This document shows positions 5,208 through 5,994 of a stretch of DNA of 5,994 nt, in pieces; position 1 is the stretch's first letter; each line of letters begins with the position of its first letter. The notes under the pieces are model-generated. The model had not been told where the DNA came from and ran no database searches. It saw nothing but the letters and a program-made list of their open reading frames with translations. Position numbers and translations under genes: made by a program. This DNA is from CALMNV01 sp035688975 (GTDB lineage Bacteria; Actinomycetota; Actinomycetes; Actinomycetales; Dermatophilaceae): positions 1 to 5,994 of the forward strand of contig NZ_DASSMH010000097.1 of the NCBI RefSeq assembly GCF_035688975.1, read 5' to 3'.

Positions 5208-5994
5208 GTGACGGACGGCGACGTGGACTACGGCCAGATCTGGCGGCAGACCCTCGCGACGCTCGACGCTGAAGGAATCCCGGCCCAGCATCGCGCCTTC
5301 GTGCGGCTGTGCAAGCTCGTCGGCGTGCTCGAGCAGACGGCGCTCGTCCGAGTGCCCAACCCCTACACCAAGGAAGTGCTCGAGACCCGCGTCCGGGACG
5401 AGGTCACGGAGGCGCTCGGCGCCCACCTCGGGCACGCCGTGCAGCTCGCGGTCTCGGTCGACGAGAGCCTCGAGGCCGACCTCGGGCTGCTCACCGACGA
5501 GCCGACCGGTGAGCCGGCCCTGTCCCAGGCGTCGCGGTATGCCGCCGGCCCCGACCCTTCGGTCAGCCGGTCCGTCGACCCGACGCGCAACGGTCACGTG
5601 GACGGCATACCGGCTGGGGGAGACCGGTTGCGCGACCTGGACGCCAGCGCGCCGGACCTGCACGACGCCGACTTCGACGAGCCGGCCACGTTCCTCGGCG
5701 GCGACAGCGGCCCGCTGCGGCAGCGCCCGGAGCCGTCCGCCCCCGGAGACCCGCGGCTGAACCCGAAGTACACCTTCGACACCTTCGTCATCGGCGCCAG
5801 CAACCGCTTCGCCCATGCGGCGGCCGTCGCGGTGGCCGAGGCCCCGGCCAAGGCGTACAACCCGCTCTTCATCTACGGCGGGTCGGGCCTCGGCAAGACC
5901 CACCTCCTGCACGCCATCGGCCACTACGTGCGCCAGCACCTCCCGGGCCTGGTCGTGCGCTACGTGTCCACGGAGCACTTCCTCAACGACTTCA
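5208..5994 (+). CDS. dnaA: DnaA replication initiator, C-terminus cut off by the window edge
   Basis: DnaA binds DnaA boxes, opens the origin and loads the replicative helicase. The frame is open to the right edge, giving 262 residues. Seen: domain I at about 1-88 (DYGQIWRQTLATL, then VRVPNPYTKEVLETR and the HAVQLAVSV strand), an acidic variable linker, domain II, to about 183, then the AAA+ domain from LNPKYTFDTFVIGASNRFAHAAA (starting at 184), with YNPLFIYGGSGLGKTHLLHA, Walker A GGSGLGKT at 224-231, and YVSTEHFLNDF at the edge. Two in-frame starts compete: GTG at 5208 (VTDGDVDYG) with GGTGG four bases upstream, and ATG at 5196 with AGGG directly touching it. I prefer the GTG on spacing. Upstream DnaA boxes suggest autoregulation. 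dnaN should follow beyond the window. Confidence 0.96.
   Translation, partial: MTDGDVDYGQIWRQTLATLDAEGIPAQHRAFVRLCKLVGVLEQTALVRVPNPYTKEVLETRVRDEVTEALGAHLGHAVQLAVSVDESLEADLGLLTDEPTGEPALSQASRYAAGPDPSVSRSVDPTRNGHVDGIPAGGDRLRDLDASAPDLHDADFDEPATFLGGDSGPLRQRPEPSAPGDPRLNPKYTFDTFVIGASNRFAHAAAVAVAEAPAKAYNPLFIYGGSGLGKTHLLHAIGHYVRQHLPGLVVRYVSTEHFLNDF

Noticed and set aside
5190..5978. Minus-strand open frame opposite dnaA
   Set aside because: The plus frame codes DnaA with Walker A GGSGLGKT; the minus frame is Arg/Val/Gly-rich with no motif.
1..5994. Mobile elements, CRISPR arrays, tRNA or rRNA genes
   Set aside because: No transposase or integrase motifs, no regularly spaced repeat-spacer units and no tRNA or rRNA-like sequence seen; the gene order is the undisturbed ancestral origin neighbourhood.

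Overview
The window is the dnaA-side flank of a chromosomal replication origin from a high-G+C actinobacterium, most likely a member of the Micrococcales. The evidence is the strongly G/C-biased third codon positions, the many GTG starts, the sequences of RpmH, YidC, KhpB (Jag) and ParA, and the gene order. I cannot name a genus; an Intrasporangiaceae-like relative is a guess.

Layout. Seven genes lie on the minus strand and one on the plus strand. Reading leftwards from the divergent point near 4900-5060: rpmH (ribosomal protein L34), rnpA (RNase P protein), yidD (membrane-insertion factor), yidC (membrane insertase), khpB/jag (KH-R3H RNA-binding protein), rsmG (16S rRNA G527 methyltransferase) and parA (chromosome-segregation ATPase, running off the left edge). 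Reading rightwards is dnaA (replication initiator), running off the right edge inside its AAA+ domain. The 477-base gap between rpmH and dnaA holds a good rpmH promoter on the minus strand, a plausible dnaA promoter on the plus strand, one perfect DnaA box with a near-perfect neighbour, and a 13-base direct repeat just before the dnaA start. In actinobacteria the unwinding part of oriC usually lies between dnaA and dnaN, so the main origin is probably just beyond the right edge.

How the genes work together. DnaA starts replication and probably controls its own promoter. ParA (with ParB, expected just off the left edge) moves the newly copied origin, and a perfect parS core lies inside the parA reading frame itself. 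RpmH and RnpA are translation and RNA-processing proteins. YidD and YidC handle membrane-protein insertion, KhpB binds RNA, and RsmG modifies the ribosome. The order is a classic conserved bacterial neighbourhood.

I see no undescribed system, mobile element, CRISPR array, tRNA or rRNA here. The points worth a second look are small: the parS core coded within a long Ala/Pro-rich ParA extension, four tandem 14-base repeats plus two hairpins in front of parA, a 13-base repeat in the dnaA leader, a perfect hairpin between yidC and khpB, and an excess of the heptamer GGCATAC. Base-composition and motif-frequency statements are hand counts.
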